Made by a program: the position numbers and the translations under genes. From the NCBI GenBank assembly GCA_023667845.1, contig JAMPIU010000053.1, positions 1-64,000 on the forward strand: a DNA stretch of 64,000 nt, given 5' to 3'. The DNA is from Dehalobacter sp. GTDB lineage: Bacteria; Bacillota; Desulfitobacteriia; Desulfitobacteriales; Syntrophobotulaceae. Below the pieces are notes generated by a model. The model was not told where the DNA came from. It did no database searches and saw only the letters and a program-made list of their open reading frames with translations. Of the stretch, positions 40,353-48,342 are shown in pieces (position 1 is the stretch's first letter; the number at the start of each line of letters is the position of its first letter).

Positions 40353-41180
40353 TCAATGCTCTACTTTGGGGTAACCTCTTCTGAGCTGTCCTCTTGTTTC
40401 AATTCCGCCTACACCGTCTACACCCGTAACTGTATGCCGAATAATATCTTTGAGAGAAACGGTACGGTCAATTGGCGTATAGGCAATGCTTTCCACCAGA
40501 AACACAGGGTCTAAGGCATGAATCAGCATTCGCCTTGGCGAAGAGGCAAAGTTTGCACCGGCTTCAATAATTGCTTCGAAATTAGACTGGCATCCGCCTG
40601 CAAAGATAACCAACTGATCTTTATTCGGCTGAATTCGCCTTGCTTCTGTAACGGACTGCACAAAATGGCCCGAGCTCCGGTAGCTGTCCAGACTTTTCAA
40701 ATTACTCTTCCCTTTAAGCAAAGAGTCATGACCTGTCAAAACCAGAATATCCGCCGGATAATCTCGCAAAGACCCGGCAATTGCCTTGGGCTGTTCCGCT
40801 TCCGATTTACAAATTCCTTTGGCCTGAAGTCCCAATTGTCTATACGTTTTTAGACAATGATCCAAATATTCCTGATCTCCGTCCAAATGAAGAATTTTGC
40901 CCGGTATTTCAAAGTACTCTTCTTCAACGTTGAATTTGCGGTCGTAGACAACCTTACGGAATTTTTTATAAACTTCCTGAGAATCGGCCAGCTGATAATG
41001 GACAATTTGCTTATCATCCTTGAAAATAAGGTCATCGACATCGGCGTCGGCGATTAATCGGTAATTGAGCCCACCGAGTACTGCCGTTACTTTCTTGCGC
41101 CTTTTATTCAGGGCCAGTATTTTTAGAAATAAATCCTGGTTATAAGAAAGGCGGGCCACAATATCTCCTGTCTTAAACAT
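40353..41180 (-). CDS. yabG: Sporulation-specific peptidase YabG
   Basis: Cysteine-type protease of spore coat proteins, made in the mother cell. From the ATG at 41180, preceded by GGAGGG, it has 275 residues. The N-terminal KTGDIVARLSYNQDLFLKIL, the central DILVLTGHDSLLKG, the segment QLVIFAGGCQSNFEAIIEAGANFASSP (in parts, with Cys and His context typical of the family) and a C terminus with GVGGIETRGQLRRG are characteristic. It lies between rsmA and the cyanophycin genes; in B. subtilis ksgA-yabG are adjacent. Confidence 0.94.
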   Translation of the reverse strand: MFKTGDIVARLSYNQDLFLKILALNKRRKKVTAVLGGLNYRLIADADVDDLIFKDDKQIVHYQLADSQEVYKKFRKVVYDRKFNVEEEYFEIPGKILHLDGDQEYLDHCLKTYRQLGLQAKGICKSEAEQPKAIAGSLRDYPADILVLTGHDSLLKGKSNLKSLDSYRSSGHFVQSVTEARRIQPNKDQLVIFAGGCQSNFEAIIEAGANFASSPRRMLIHALDPVFLVESIAYTPIDRTVSLKDIIRHTVTGVDGVGGIETRGQLRRGYPKVEH

Positions 41181-41259
41181 GTCTAACCCTCCTGCTCTTC
41201 GCAAACTCCTTTAAAAATAGCCGCATCTATATTTTCTGATTTACTCTATTTTATGACAT

Positions 41260-41287
41260 AAAAAAATACCGGTTCCCAAACCGGTAT
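41260..41287 (-). terminator. Terminator of rnmV-rsmA
   Basis: On the minus strand ATACCGGTT-TGGG-AACCGGTAT forms a perfect 9-bp stem followed by seven T. It begins 8 bases after the rsmA stop. Confidence 0.92.
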
Positions 41288-41295
41288 CCTTAGAA

Positions 41296-42150
41296 TCAAT
41301 TTCTTTGCGCCTCCCAGACGACTACAATCTTCTGATAATCAAGTATCCCGACATCTTCAGCCCTGAGCTTCGGGTCTACTCCTGCAGCCTTGAGTATCTC
41401 CGCAGTTTGCTCTTTGGGTAAGGAGAGTCCGCTGGAAAGCGTATTCAGCAGCATCTTCCTTCGCTGCGCAAAAGCCGCCCGCACAACCTTGAAAAAGACG
41501 TCTCTCTTTTCCAATGAGAATCCTGGATATGGCCGGATATCCAGTCTTAGCACCGTCGATGTGACCTTCGGCTGAGGCCAGAAGGCCGAAGGGGGAACAT
41601 CGAACAGCCTTTTGACCTCGGCTGATAACTGAACGGCAATCGATAATATCCCATAATCCCTTCCCCCGGGCAGGGCACACATTCGGTCGGCAACTTCTTT
41701 CTGGACCATTACGGTCATGCCCTGCAGCGATTCCGCTTGGTCAAGAAAATGCATCAGTAGCGGATTTGTGATGTAGTATGGGAGATTGCCAATCAGCCAG
41801 CCTTTTTCCTGTCCCCAGAGATTGGCTAGTTTAAGCTTCAGGGCATCCATATGCAGCAGAACAAACGGGTAGGCGTTTAATTCTCTTTGGAGCAGCTCAA
41901 CCTTTTCCTTATCAAGTTCTACCGCCCACATTTTAGGGTATTTCGGGGCAAGCATCCTTGTAAGTGCGCCCGGTCCCGGTCCAATCTCGACCAGCGGCAG
42001 ATCGGTCCGGGGCACGCCCTCCTGTACAATTCTTTCAATAATACTGTCATCAACTAAAAAATTCTGACCCAAAGATTTTTTGGCCCGGACGCCATGGCGT
42101 ACAACTCTGCGGATATAGGACGTCGTATCTTCCCATCTTGCTTCCGTCAC
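41296..42150 (-). CDS. rsmA: 16S rRNA (adenine1518/1519-N6)-dimethyltransferase
   Basis: KsgA enzyme that dimethylates two adjacent adenosines in helix 45 of 16S rRNA during 30S maturation. In the 284 residues the SAM-binding motif LVEIGPGPGALTRMLA (about 53-68), the N-terminal KKSLGQNFLVDD and the catalytic NLPYYITNPLLM (about 120-131) are clear, followed by a helical C-terminal domain. It begins right at the end of rnmV, so the two are co-transcribed as in B. subtilis. Confidence 0.97.
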   Translation of the reverse strand: MTEARWEDTTSYIRRVVRHGVRAKKSLGQNFLVDDSIIERIVQEGVPRTDLPLVEIGPGPGALTRMLAPKYPKMWAVELDKEKVELLQRELNAYPFVLLHMDALKLKLANLWGQEKGWLIGNLPYYITNPLLMHFLDQAESLQGMTVMVQKEVADRMCALPGGRDYGILSIAVQLSAEVKRLFDVPPSAFWPQPKVTSTVLRLDIRPYPGFSLEKRDVFFKVVRAAFAQRRKMLLNTLSSGLSLPKEQTAEILKAAGVDPKLRAEDVGILDYQKIVVVWEAQRN

Positions 42151-42774
42151 TTACTTTCCATTCCCTTCCATCTGCTTTACTGCGGAATAAAATTCGTCTT
42201 TGGTTATCCCAAAACGGTTGACGCGAAATAAAAATTGCTTGGCGTTGGTATCCCCAATCCCCAAAATTCTCCCGAGCCGGGACCGTCTTGCAGCCGAACA
42301 GCTTTGCCCAACCAGGCCGCTTTGCCGCAAATCAGCCATTACTACCGCCTCAGTATTCATCTTCTCAGCAATTTTCACTCCATCGTTGCTGTCCATATTC
42401 GAAATCTTTACTTCGAGTATTTTGGAAAACGCTTTCCTGATCTCCTCCGAAGAAACGTTTTCCAGGCCAATATCATGATCTTTCGGATTGCGGGCTACCT
42501 CGACAGAAAGATAAACATGCCTGGCTTTCGGGATCCGTTTATTGATCCGCTCCCGAATCTGTTTTCCGGCAAAATCAGGGTCCGTACAGACAATAACGCC
42601 GCGTCTCTCTGCCATCTCCGCAATATACTCCAGCTTTTGTTCGGTCAATCCAAACCCCTCCGTCCAGATGACGTCAACTTTGCCCAGGGCACGTCTGACT
42701 GCATGCGCATCGTTTTTTCCTTCGACCACGATCAGCGGCTCATAATCAAGACCCGTATTTGTGTTGAAATTCAT
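42151..42774 (-). CDS. rnmV: Ribonuclease M5
   Basis: Toprim nuclease maturing 5S rRNA. The 207-residue protein has the Toprim domain at the N terminus (LIVVEGKNDAHAVRRAL with the catalytic Glu; VIVCTDPDFAGKQIRERI with the metal-binding Asp pair) and a C-terminal DUF4093 domain (about 125-207; GRILGIGDTNAKQFLFRVNRFGIT). The gene touches the rsmA start and follows an AlbA_2-type gene by one base. Order rnmV-ksgA as in B. subtilis. Confidence 0.95.
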   Translation of the reverse strand: MNFNTNTGLDYEPLIVVEGKNDAHAVRRALGKVDVIWTEGFGLTEQKLEYIAEMAERRGVIVCTDPDFAGKQIRERINKRIPKARHVYLSVEVARNPKDHDIGLENVSSEEIRKAFSKILEVKISNMDSNDGVKIAEKMNTEAVVMADLRQSGLVGQSCSAARRSRLGRILGIGDTNAKQFLFRVNRFGITKDEFYSAVKQMEGNGK

Positions 42775-42775
42775 T

Positions 42776-43447
42776 TCATTCTCCTTTAGCTTGCAGCGAC
42801 AAAAGCTTATCTATCTTCTTATCAATAGCCACTATTTTTCCCAGGCTGTTTTGATTGCTCTCAATGGCAGCTTCAATCTGCAGTACTTTGCGTCTGAGCT
42901 CGTTTAAGGCATTCTGAAGCAGTGTGTCCGAAGCCAGAATATCTTTCCCCAGTTCTTTCGTTGCTTCGCGAAAGCGGTTAAAAAATGTTTCGCTTTGTTT
43001 TTCGATGTAAAGAGTCAGCAGCCTTCCGGGAAGCAGCGTGTTGGTCCGGCCGTCCCCTCTGATCTTGTATGTGCCCCCAGCCGTGCAGTGCGGCTTTTCT
43101 TTACCGGAGGGAATCTCAATTCGATAGATTGGTTTTCTGGCATAGTTTTCTATTATTATAGCGACTTCAACGGGCGGAACACAACTCTCCGCTTTACTTA
43201 AAATAAAGAGTCTTTCCTTGTCACCAACCGGACAGCCTATAATTCTACCTTTCTGCATGCTGTTTTTATCTTCAATCTCACCCACGCCAGCTAAAATGGT
43301 TCCTCCATTTTCTGAATTCGCAAATGCTACTAAATCTGTGGCTTGAATGCCTTTAACTGTCATTTTGAAATCCGCATCGAAACCTTCCTGTTTGACCAGC
43401 AGCTGTTTTGTTTTGCTGGAAATCGTCATATATAGATCTTTTTCCAT
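42776..43447 (-). CDS. AlbA_2 (Schlafen-type) domain protein
   Basis: A 223-residue protein with an N-terminal AlbA_2 putative DNA-binding domain (about 15-145): FDADFKMTVKG, LVAFANSENGGTILAGVGE, IYRIEIPSGKEKPHCT and GGTYKIRGDGRTN follow the family pattern. The C terminus (about 160-220) is a predicted coiled coil (LRRKVLQIEAAIESNQ). There is no ATPase or NTPase domain. Proteins of this type are often annotated as ATP-binding by transfer from larger Schlafen relatives. Coupled to rnmV (1-base gap); GAGG precedes the ATG. Biological role not known. Confidence 0.8.
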   Translation of the reverse strand: MEKDLYMTISSKTKQLLVKQEGFDADFKMTVKGIQATDLVAFANSENGGTILAGVGEIEDKNSMQKGRIIGCPVGDKERLFILSKAESCVPPVEVAIIIENYARKPIYRIEIPSGKEKPHCTAGGTYKIRGDGRTNTLLPGRLLTLYIEKQSETFFNRFREATKELGKDILASDTLLQNALNELRRKVLQIEAAIESNQNSLGKIVAIDKKIDKLLSLQAKGE

Positions 43448-43533
43448 AAAAACCTCATGATAGGATATTTTCCTATTCTATCATAACCAATCATCAAACA
43501 AAAAATCACTCCAAAGAACCGCATCAGGAAGAT

Positions 43534-43564
43534 TGAAAACAAAAGGAGGAACGTATCCTTTTGT
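43534..43564 (-). terminator. Terminator of the two-P-loop ATPase gene
   Basis: ACAAAAGGA (43539-43547) pairs with TCCTTTTGT (43556-43564). On the minus strand GTTTTC follows. It lies just after the stop of the ATPase gene. Confidence 0.75.
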
Positions 43565-43585
43565 CCCCCCTCTCCGCGGTATGTC

Positions 43586-44707
43586 TTAATGCAGTTGTTT
43601 TTCTGCTGCGCAGGCCTCACTGTCCACAATATCCAAAATCCTGCTCAAGATCTCCTCGTATTTTTCTTCGACAGCCTTAAAATTCATATACGGCACATAA
43701 TATTGCTCCAAAGCATCGTGCTCCTGTTTGACCTGGTGAATACAGTCCATTCCGCTGAGCATAAGATGACCAAACAAATCCAGGTCACTGTTCCGTTCCT
43801 GTGTCAGTGATAAAGAAAGCTCTGTATGGACATGCCTGTTCAGGTTAACGGACTCTTGATGATTGTTTCGGAAATATTCGCTCGACGTCAGGGCGACCTG
43901 CAGTTCTTTGATCACAATCGTTCCGATCTTGGAAGGGATCAGCGGTAAGTGATAGATTTCTACATCAAAACCATTTTCCATGGCCTTAGCGGCAATTTTC
44001 TCCATAAAAACGGATCTTCCTGTACCCATCTCGCCTTCCAGATAAACAATTTCCCGGATTTCCTGCAGAATAGAATCTGTAAAATCAACAAAACCTTCCG
44101 GTGTATACGCACAGGAAAACAGATGTCTGGCCACGCCGGTCCTACAGGAGCTTTCCGCCATGTACACACCCTCAAATATTTTCTTTGCCAAACGCGATGT
44201 TTCCATATTCAACGCAAAAAAATCCATAGACTGCCTGGTTATGGCCATCATATTCTCCGCGACAGCTCTGGCTGCACTTAACAAACGGTAAGCCCTGGCA
44301 AACAGACGGCTGACTTCATTCGTTGAAGCGATAATATGTTTTACATTGTGCTGTATGGCATCCGTATCCCAGAATTCTCCCAGATTGATGATTTCATCCA
44401 GACCTCCAGGATACTTCGGATCCACAATATGCGGTGCAGTTCCATCAACCATCACAACCCCGGCATCCACAACTGCTATTCCGTCCAGGGAGTGATGATC
44501 GGAAGAGCAGTGGTGGAATTCCACATCATAACCCATTTCTGCCATTCTGTTCCCAATTTTTTTCATCAACGTTGATTTTCCGACACCAGGTCCTCCTTTG
44601 AGCACAAAAATCCGTTTCGTACCTTTTTCCAGCAGAAACGAATAGTACGAAAAAAATCCCTCTGAGGTATTTCCGCCCGGAAATACATGTTTCATGTTTC
44701 CTTTCAT
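43586..44707 (-). CDS. ATPase with duplicated P-loop domains (PRK06851-type)
   Basis: A 373-residue cytoplasmic protein built from two similar NTPase halves. The first has a normal Walker A GGPGVGKS (38-45) and EFHHCSSDHHSLDG; the second (from about 205) has a degenerate loop GEMGTGRSVF where Arg replaces the Walker Lys, followed by DVEIYHLPLIPSKIGTIVI. The start is the ATG at 44707 after GAGGAG; a TTG six codons upstream lacks spacing. This family is widespread in spore-forming Clostridia and Bacilli but has no proven function that I know. It is flanked by a divergent region on one side and a terminator on the other. Confidence 0.8.
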   Translation of the reverse strand: MKGNMKHVFPGGNTSEGFFSYYSFLLEKGTKRIFVLKGGPGVGKSTLMKKIGNRMAEMGYDVEFHHCSSDHHSLDGIAVVDAGVVMVDGTAPHIVDPKYPGGLDEIINLGEFWDTDAIQHNVKHIIASTNEVSRLFARAYRLLSAARAVAENMMAITRQSMDFFALNMETSRLAKKIFEGVYMAESSCRTGVARHLFSCAYTPEGFVDFTDSILQEIREIVYLEGEMGTGRSVFMEKIAAKAMENGFDVEIYHLPLIPSKIGTIVIKELQVALTSSEYFRNNHQESVNLNRHVHTELSLSLTQERNSDLDLFGHLMLSGMDCIHQVKQEHDALEQYYVPYMNFKAVEEKYEEILSRILDIVDSEACAAEKQLH

Positions 44708-45014
44708 TTTACCGACACTCCTCAATGAATAATATGTTCACGCTTCATTTTATTGCCTGTTGCCTTAAAAGGTTCAATTGATGGTTCAGGGCAGTTCAGG
44801 AAAAAAAGTTTGACAAATCTCATTGATTTATTTCCCTTATTAATAAGGATTGTCGTTTCTTCGACTATTTTCATGCAGATATGCATGTTAATTACCACTA
44901 AAATCATTCAGCCGCTTGTTGCATTATTCCAGTTTCCAGCTTATAATCAAAATGTCTTTGGACGTTTGTCTGAGCATGGCATTTGTGATCTGCTGAGGGA
45001 GGGGAGATTTTCGC
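44708..45014. promoter_or_regulatory. Divergent intergenic region with a 14-bp palindrome
   Basis: About 300 bases between the ATPase gene (minus) and the antitoxin-like gene (plus), with no convincing gene. It contains the perfect palindrome CCTTATT/AATAAGG at 44835-44848, preceded at 44812 by TTGACA on the plus strand. A clear -10 at the right distance is missing. The palindrome could be an operator for either gene. Confidence 0.4.
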
Positions 45015-45362
45015 ATGGATTTGCGCCGGGTATTTGACTGTATGATTTCCGTTTCGGAGTTAGGCCGCGGACAAGCTTCAAAAGTTATTCAGGCCGTTGA
45101 AGATGAAGGCAATCCCTATATCATCGTCAAAAATAATAAACCCCAGGCTGTCATCATCTCCATCCATGAATATTCGGAACTAATGCGCATCCGAGATATG
45201 GTCGCCTCTGGTCAGAATATCAGTTCTCCGCTCTATTCGCCCCATTTCCAGGATAATTATGCCTCCCTGAAAACAAATGCTCTTTCTGACGATGAAATCA
45301 ATATTTTCCTTGAAAGTGAAGACCTCGAAGGCCTGGATCTTGAAAGCGAATCAAATGACTAA
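45015..45362 (+). CDS. Phd/YefM-type antitoxin-like protein, no toxin partner
   Basis: A 115-residue protein. Residues 8-60 match the Phd/YefM antitoxin fold (CMISVSELGRGQASKVIQ; PYIIVKNNKPQAVIISIHEYSEL). The C-terminal 55 residues are acidic and Ser/Glu-rich, longer than the toxin-binding tail of typical Phd proteins. GGAGGGGAG lies eight bases before the ATG. No Doc or RelE/YoeB-type toxin is next to it: iorA follows after 220 bases. It may be an orphan antitoxin or a DNA-binding regulator that reuses the fold. Confidence 0.75.
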   Translation: MDLRRVFDCMISVSELGRGQASKVIQAVEDEGNPYIIVKNNKPQAVIISIHEYSELMRIRDMVASGQNISSPLYSPHFQDNYASLKTNALSDDEINIFLESEDLEGLDLESESND

Positions 45363-45469
45363 ATGACGAACCAATAAATTTGATTCCTATATATAAATTG
45401 AACAGTTATATAAATTATAACAGTTTGGCAATCATCCAGATATTTTCAAAAAAATAGCTTGGATTTTGC

Positions 45470-45499
45470 TTGAACTGTTTTCTTTATTCATACTATAAT
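45470..45499 (+). promoter_or_regulatory. Promoter of iorAB
   Basis: TTGAAC (45470-45475), an 18-bp spacer and a consensus TATAAT (45494-45499), about 80 bases before the iorA start. The rest of 45363-45569 is AT-rich without a gene. Confidence 0.75.
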
Positions 45500-45581
45500 G
45501 AATCTTATATCACCGAAAACAACCTATAACATTTGATGATATCTTATAAATGCAGATCTAAAATTTGAGAGGATGGAGACA

Positions 45582-47345
45582 ATGAAAAAGCTTCTGACAG
45601 GCAACGAAGCGATTGCAAGAGGTGCCTGGGAAGCCGGAGTTGTAGTATGCACGGCTTATCCAGGAACCCCCAGTACGGAAATTACAGAAAACGCAGCAAA
45701 ATATGATGAGATGTATGCGGAATGGTCCCCGAACGAAAAAGTAGCACTCGAAGTTGGTTTGGGTGCTGCGATTGCCGGCGGAAGAGCGCTTGTCTCCATG
45801 AAACATGTTGGGGTAAACGTAGCAGCAGATCCCTTGTTTACACTTTCGTATACCGGTGTTAACGGTGGACTGGTACTTGTATCTGCTGACGATCCGGGCA
45901 TGCATAGTTCTCAAAATGAACAGGATAACCGTCATTTTGGACGGGCAGCAAAAATTCCGGTACTAGAGCCGGCCAACAGCCAGGAGGCCAAAGATTTTAC
46001 CAAATTGGCTTTTGACATCAGCGAGATGTTTGATACTCCGGTTATGCTCAGAACGACAACACGGGTGGCACATTCCCAGTCCCTGGTCGAACTTGCTGAC
46101 CGTGAGGAGAAAGGAATCAAGGAATATCAGAAAAATCCTTCCAAATATGTGATGATTCCCGCAAATGCCCGTCATCGCCATGTAGTTGTTGAGGATAGGC
46201 TGATAAAACTAAAAAACTACGCTGAAAGTACCGATTTAAACCGTGTTGAATGGAACGATACAAAAATCGGAGTAATTACCAGCGGCGTAACCTACCAGTA
46301 TGTCAAAGAAATTTTACCGGAAGTTTCAATCTTAAAACTTGGCATGACCTTCCCGCTGCCCCAAAAAATGATTATGGACTTTGCGGACAAAGTAGATCAG
46401 TTATATATTGTCGAAGAATTGGAACCTTTTATCGAAGAGTATGTAAGATCCTGGGGTCTTGATGTTCATGGCAAGGATACTTTTCCGCTGATCGGAGAAT
46501 TACTGCCGGAAACGATTGCCGCCAAAATGGTACAGACGCTTGGGGACTGTTCTCCCCGCGAGACGGCCGAACCAGATCAACTGCAATATGAAGTTCCTCC
46601 GCGTCCTCCTGTCCTATGTCCCGGCTGTCCGCACAGAGGTCTTTTCTATGTACTTAATAAGCTTAAAGTCACTGTCGCCGGTGACATCGGTTGTTATACG
46701 CTTGGCTGCCTTGCTCCGCTTAAAGCCATTGACACGACCATTTGTATGGGAGCAAGCATCGGTACTGCTATTGGTATGGAGAAAGCCAGAGGTAAGGATT
46801 TTGCACGCAGCCTGGTCGCTGTGATTGGAGATTCTACTTTCATTCATTCGGGAATAACTGCACTTGTTGACGTTGTCTACAATAAAGCAACAACAACGAC
46901 AATTATTCTGGATAACCGCATCACGGCAATGACCGGCCACCAACATAACCCGACGACCGGGTTTACAGTTAAAGGAGAGCCTACCAAAGAAATTGATCTC
47001 GTCCTTCTGGCCAAGGCCGTCGGCGTAGAACGGGTACGGGTTGTTGACCCGTTTGAGCTGGAGGGGCTAGAAAAAATTGTCGGAGAAGAACTGGCTGCAG
47101 AAGAGCCTTCAGTCATAATCACCCAACGGAATTGCGCCCTGATCGATAAAAGCAGGAATAACCCTTATAGCGTATCCCCGGGAGCTTGTACCGGCTGTCT
47201 ACGCTGCCTTAAGTTAGGCTGTCCCTGTATTGCCAAGGAAGGGAAAAAAGTCAGGATCAATCTTGCCCAGTGTGTAGGCTGCGGGCTTTGTGCCACCGTC
47301 TGCCCCAGCGAAGCAATGAGGAAAGAAGGTAGCGCCAATGACTGA
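45582..47345 (+). CDS. iorA: Indolepyruvate:ferredoxin oxidoreductase, alpha subunit
   Basis: Oxidatively decarboxylates aryl pyruvates from aromatic amino acids to aryl-acetyl-CoA, reducing ferredoxin; reversible in some anaerobes. The 587-residue subunit starts MKKLLTGNEAIARGAWEAG and has the pyruvate-ferredoxin oxidoreductase N-terminal domain (AYPGTPSTEI; SMKHVGVNVAADP), the thiamine-pyrophosphate domain with CPGCPHRGLFY and GDIGCYTLG, and a C-terminal 2x[4Fe-4S] ferredoxin (CTGCLRCLKLGCPC; CVGCGLCATVCP). The ATG at 45582 has GAGAGGA at better spacing than the ATG three codons earlier. It overlaps iorB by 8 bases. Confidence 0.96.
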   Translation: MKKLLTGNEAIARGAWEAGVVVCTAYPGTPSTEITENAAKYDEMYAEWSPNEKVALEVGLGAAIAGGRALVSMKHVGVNVAADPLFTLSYTGVNGGLVLVSADDPGMHSSQNEQDNRHFGRAAKIPVLEPANSQEAKDFTKLAFDISEMFDTPVMLRTTTRVAHSQSLVELADREEKGIKEYQKNPSKYVMIPANARHRHVVVEDRLIKLKNYAESTDLNRVEWNDTKIGVITSGVTYQYVKEILPEVSILKLGMTFPLPQKMIMDFADKVDQLYIVEELEPFIEEYVRSWGLDVHGKDTFPLIGELLPETIAAKMVQTLGDCSPRETAEPDQLQYEVPPRPPVLCPGCPHRGLFYVLNKLKVTVAGDIGCYTLGCLAPLKAIDTTICMGASIGTAIGMEKARGKDFARSLVAVIGDSTFIHSGITALVDVVYNKATTTTIILDNRITAMTGHQHNPTTGFTVKGEPTKEIDLVLLAKAVGVERVRVVDPFELEGLEKIVGEELAAEEPSVIITQRNCALIDKSRNNPYSVSPGACTGCLRCLKLGCPCIAKEGKKVRINLAQCVGCGLCATVCPSEAMRKEGSAND

Positions 47346-47922
47346 TATCACGAATATTCTTATTGTTGGAGTAGGGGGACAGGGAACAATCCTTGCAAGC
47401 AGAGTACTGGCGGGCGCCGTCCAAATGACCGGCCAGGACGTTAAGGTCTCGGAGATTCACGGGATGGCTCAGCGGGGCGGGAGTGTGGTTACCCAGGTAA
47501 GATACGGCAAAGAAGTCGCCTCCCCGATCATTCCTGAAGGTGAAGCGGATATTATACTCGCTTTTGAGAAGCTGGAGGCTCTCCGCTGGCTGCCCTATCT
47601 GAAAAAGGATGGCAGCATCTTAATTAATGACCAAAGGATCGATCCTATGCCGGTAGTCGTCGGAGCAGCGCAATATCCTTCCGATGTGTTGGATATTATT
47701 AAAAAAGAACGTAAAGAAGTTTTCATCATCAACGGACTCGAAAAGGCTGTCGAAGCTGGTAACGCTAAAGCAGTCAACGTTGTTTTGCTGGGATTGCTGG
47801 CCAGATGCCTGAAGATCGACAAGCAAACTTGGCTTGATGTTATCCGGGAAACAGTCCCCTCCAAACTGCTTGAGGTCAATCTGAAAGCTTTTGAAGAGGG
47901 CTGGAACAGTTTTGACCGCTGA
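47338..47922 (+). CDS. iorB: Indolepyruvate:ferredoxin oxidoreductase, beta subunit
   Basis: Gamma-domain-like partner of IorA. The 194 residues carry ILIVGVGGQGTILASRVLAGA at the N terminus and EIHGMAQRGGSVVTQVRYG, both typical of the POR gamma fold, then ILAFEKLEALRWLPYLKKDG. The start overlaps the end of iorA, so stoichiometric coupling is likely. A strong terminator follows 34 bases after the stop; the two genes form a complete unit. Confidence 0.96.
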   Translation: MTDITNILIVGVGGQGTILASRVLAGAVQMTGQDVKVSEIHGMAQRGGSVVTQVRYGKEVASPIIPEGEADIILAFEKLEALRWLPYLKKDGSILINDQRIDPMPVVVGAAQYPSDVLDIIKKERKEVFIINGLEKAVEAGNAKAVNVVLLGLLARCLKIDKQTWLDVIRETVPSKLLEVNLKAFEEGWNSFDR

Positions 47923-47955
47923 GTTGTATCTCTGTACAAAAAAATGACCGATAGG

Positions 47956-47994
47956 ATACTGCTAATAGTGTTATGCTATTGGCAGTATTTTTTT
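47956..47994 (+). terminator. Terminator of iorAB
   Basis: ATACTGCTAATAG (47956-47968) pairs with CTATTGGCAGTAT (47976-47988) over 13 bp with one G-U, with a 7-base loop and seven T after it. Confidence 0.95.
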
Positions 47995-48053
47995 AGGCTC
48001 TATGTCAAATGTTGGGGTGAACCCCAAAACAAGAGTAACTCTAAACCAATATG

Positions 48054-48091
48054 ATGCTGCTAATGGTTTTTGACTGTTATCAGCATTTTTT
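48054..48091 (+). terminator. Second terminator-like hairpin after iorAB
   Basis: ATGCTG...TAA pairs with TTA...CAGCAT, followed by six T (48086-48091). It resembles the hairpin at 47956. Between the two lies a small hairpin TTGGGG-TGAA-CCCCAA (about 48012-48027). With the next entry this makes 47,950-48,212 an unusual series of inverted repeats. Confidence 0.55.
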
Positions 48092-48105
48092 GAGCTAGGC
48101 TAAGG

Positions 48106-48212
48106 TTGACGACATGGTGCCATCCTCTTTTCGGCTGTTGTGCCATCCATGGCACAAACAGTCGCGTTCCGCATCCGAGCTCCACTTGGCGCGAACAGTA
48201 CCATGTCGTTAA
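48106..48212. repeat. 107-bp palindromic three-stem element
   Basis: TTGACGACATGGT (48106-48118) is the inverted repeat of ACCATGTCGTTAA (48200-48212), 12 of 13 identical and the odd pair still G-U in RNA. Inside are two hairpins: CTG-TTGTGCC with GGCACAA-A-CAG (48135-48161, loop ATCCAT) and TCGCG with CGCGA (48162-48194). GTGCCATCC also occurs twice. The element has no open frame of its own. It could be a MITE-like or palindromic repeat, or a small structured RNA. I see no target-site duplication. Confidence 0.6.
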
Positions 48213-48296
48213 TATCTCGTTCATTAAGCCATCATCTAGAGAATGTGGGATTCTCATACGAAAAAAGGGGACAGCACGACTTTATCGAACATATGT

Positions 48297-48325
48297 TTGC
48301 TTTATTCATTATCCTGTGCTAGAAT
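48297..48325 (+). promoter_or_regulatory. Promoter of the radical-SAM repair genes
   Basis: TTGCTT (48297-48302), 17-bp spacer, TAGAAT (48320-48325), directly before the GGGTGAT ribosome binding site and start of the radical-SAM gene. This leaves a very short leader. Confidence 0.6.
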
Positions 48326-48342
48326 TAATTTGGGTGATGAGC

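Noticed and set aside
42235-42789. A 184-codon plus-strand open frame opposite rnmV
   Set aside because: Fully antisense to a clear RNase M5 gene, low-complexity translation, no ribosome binding site.
44722-44907. A 61-codon minus-strand open frame in the divergent region
   Set aside because: No ribosome binding site, no domain, and it overlaps the start of the ATPase gene.
47923-48342. A 78-codon N-terminal extension of the radical-SAM gene
   Set aside because: The extension runs through the palindromic element and past a good promoter and ribosome binding site at 48297-48337; its translation has no family similarity.
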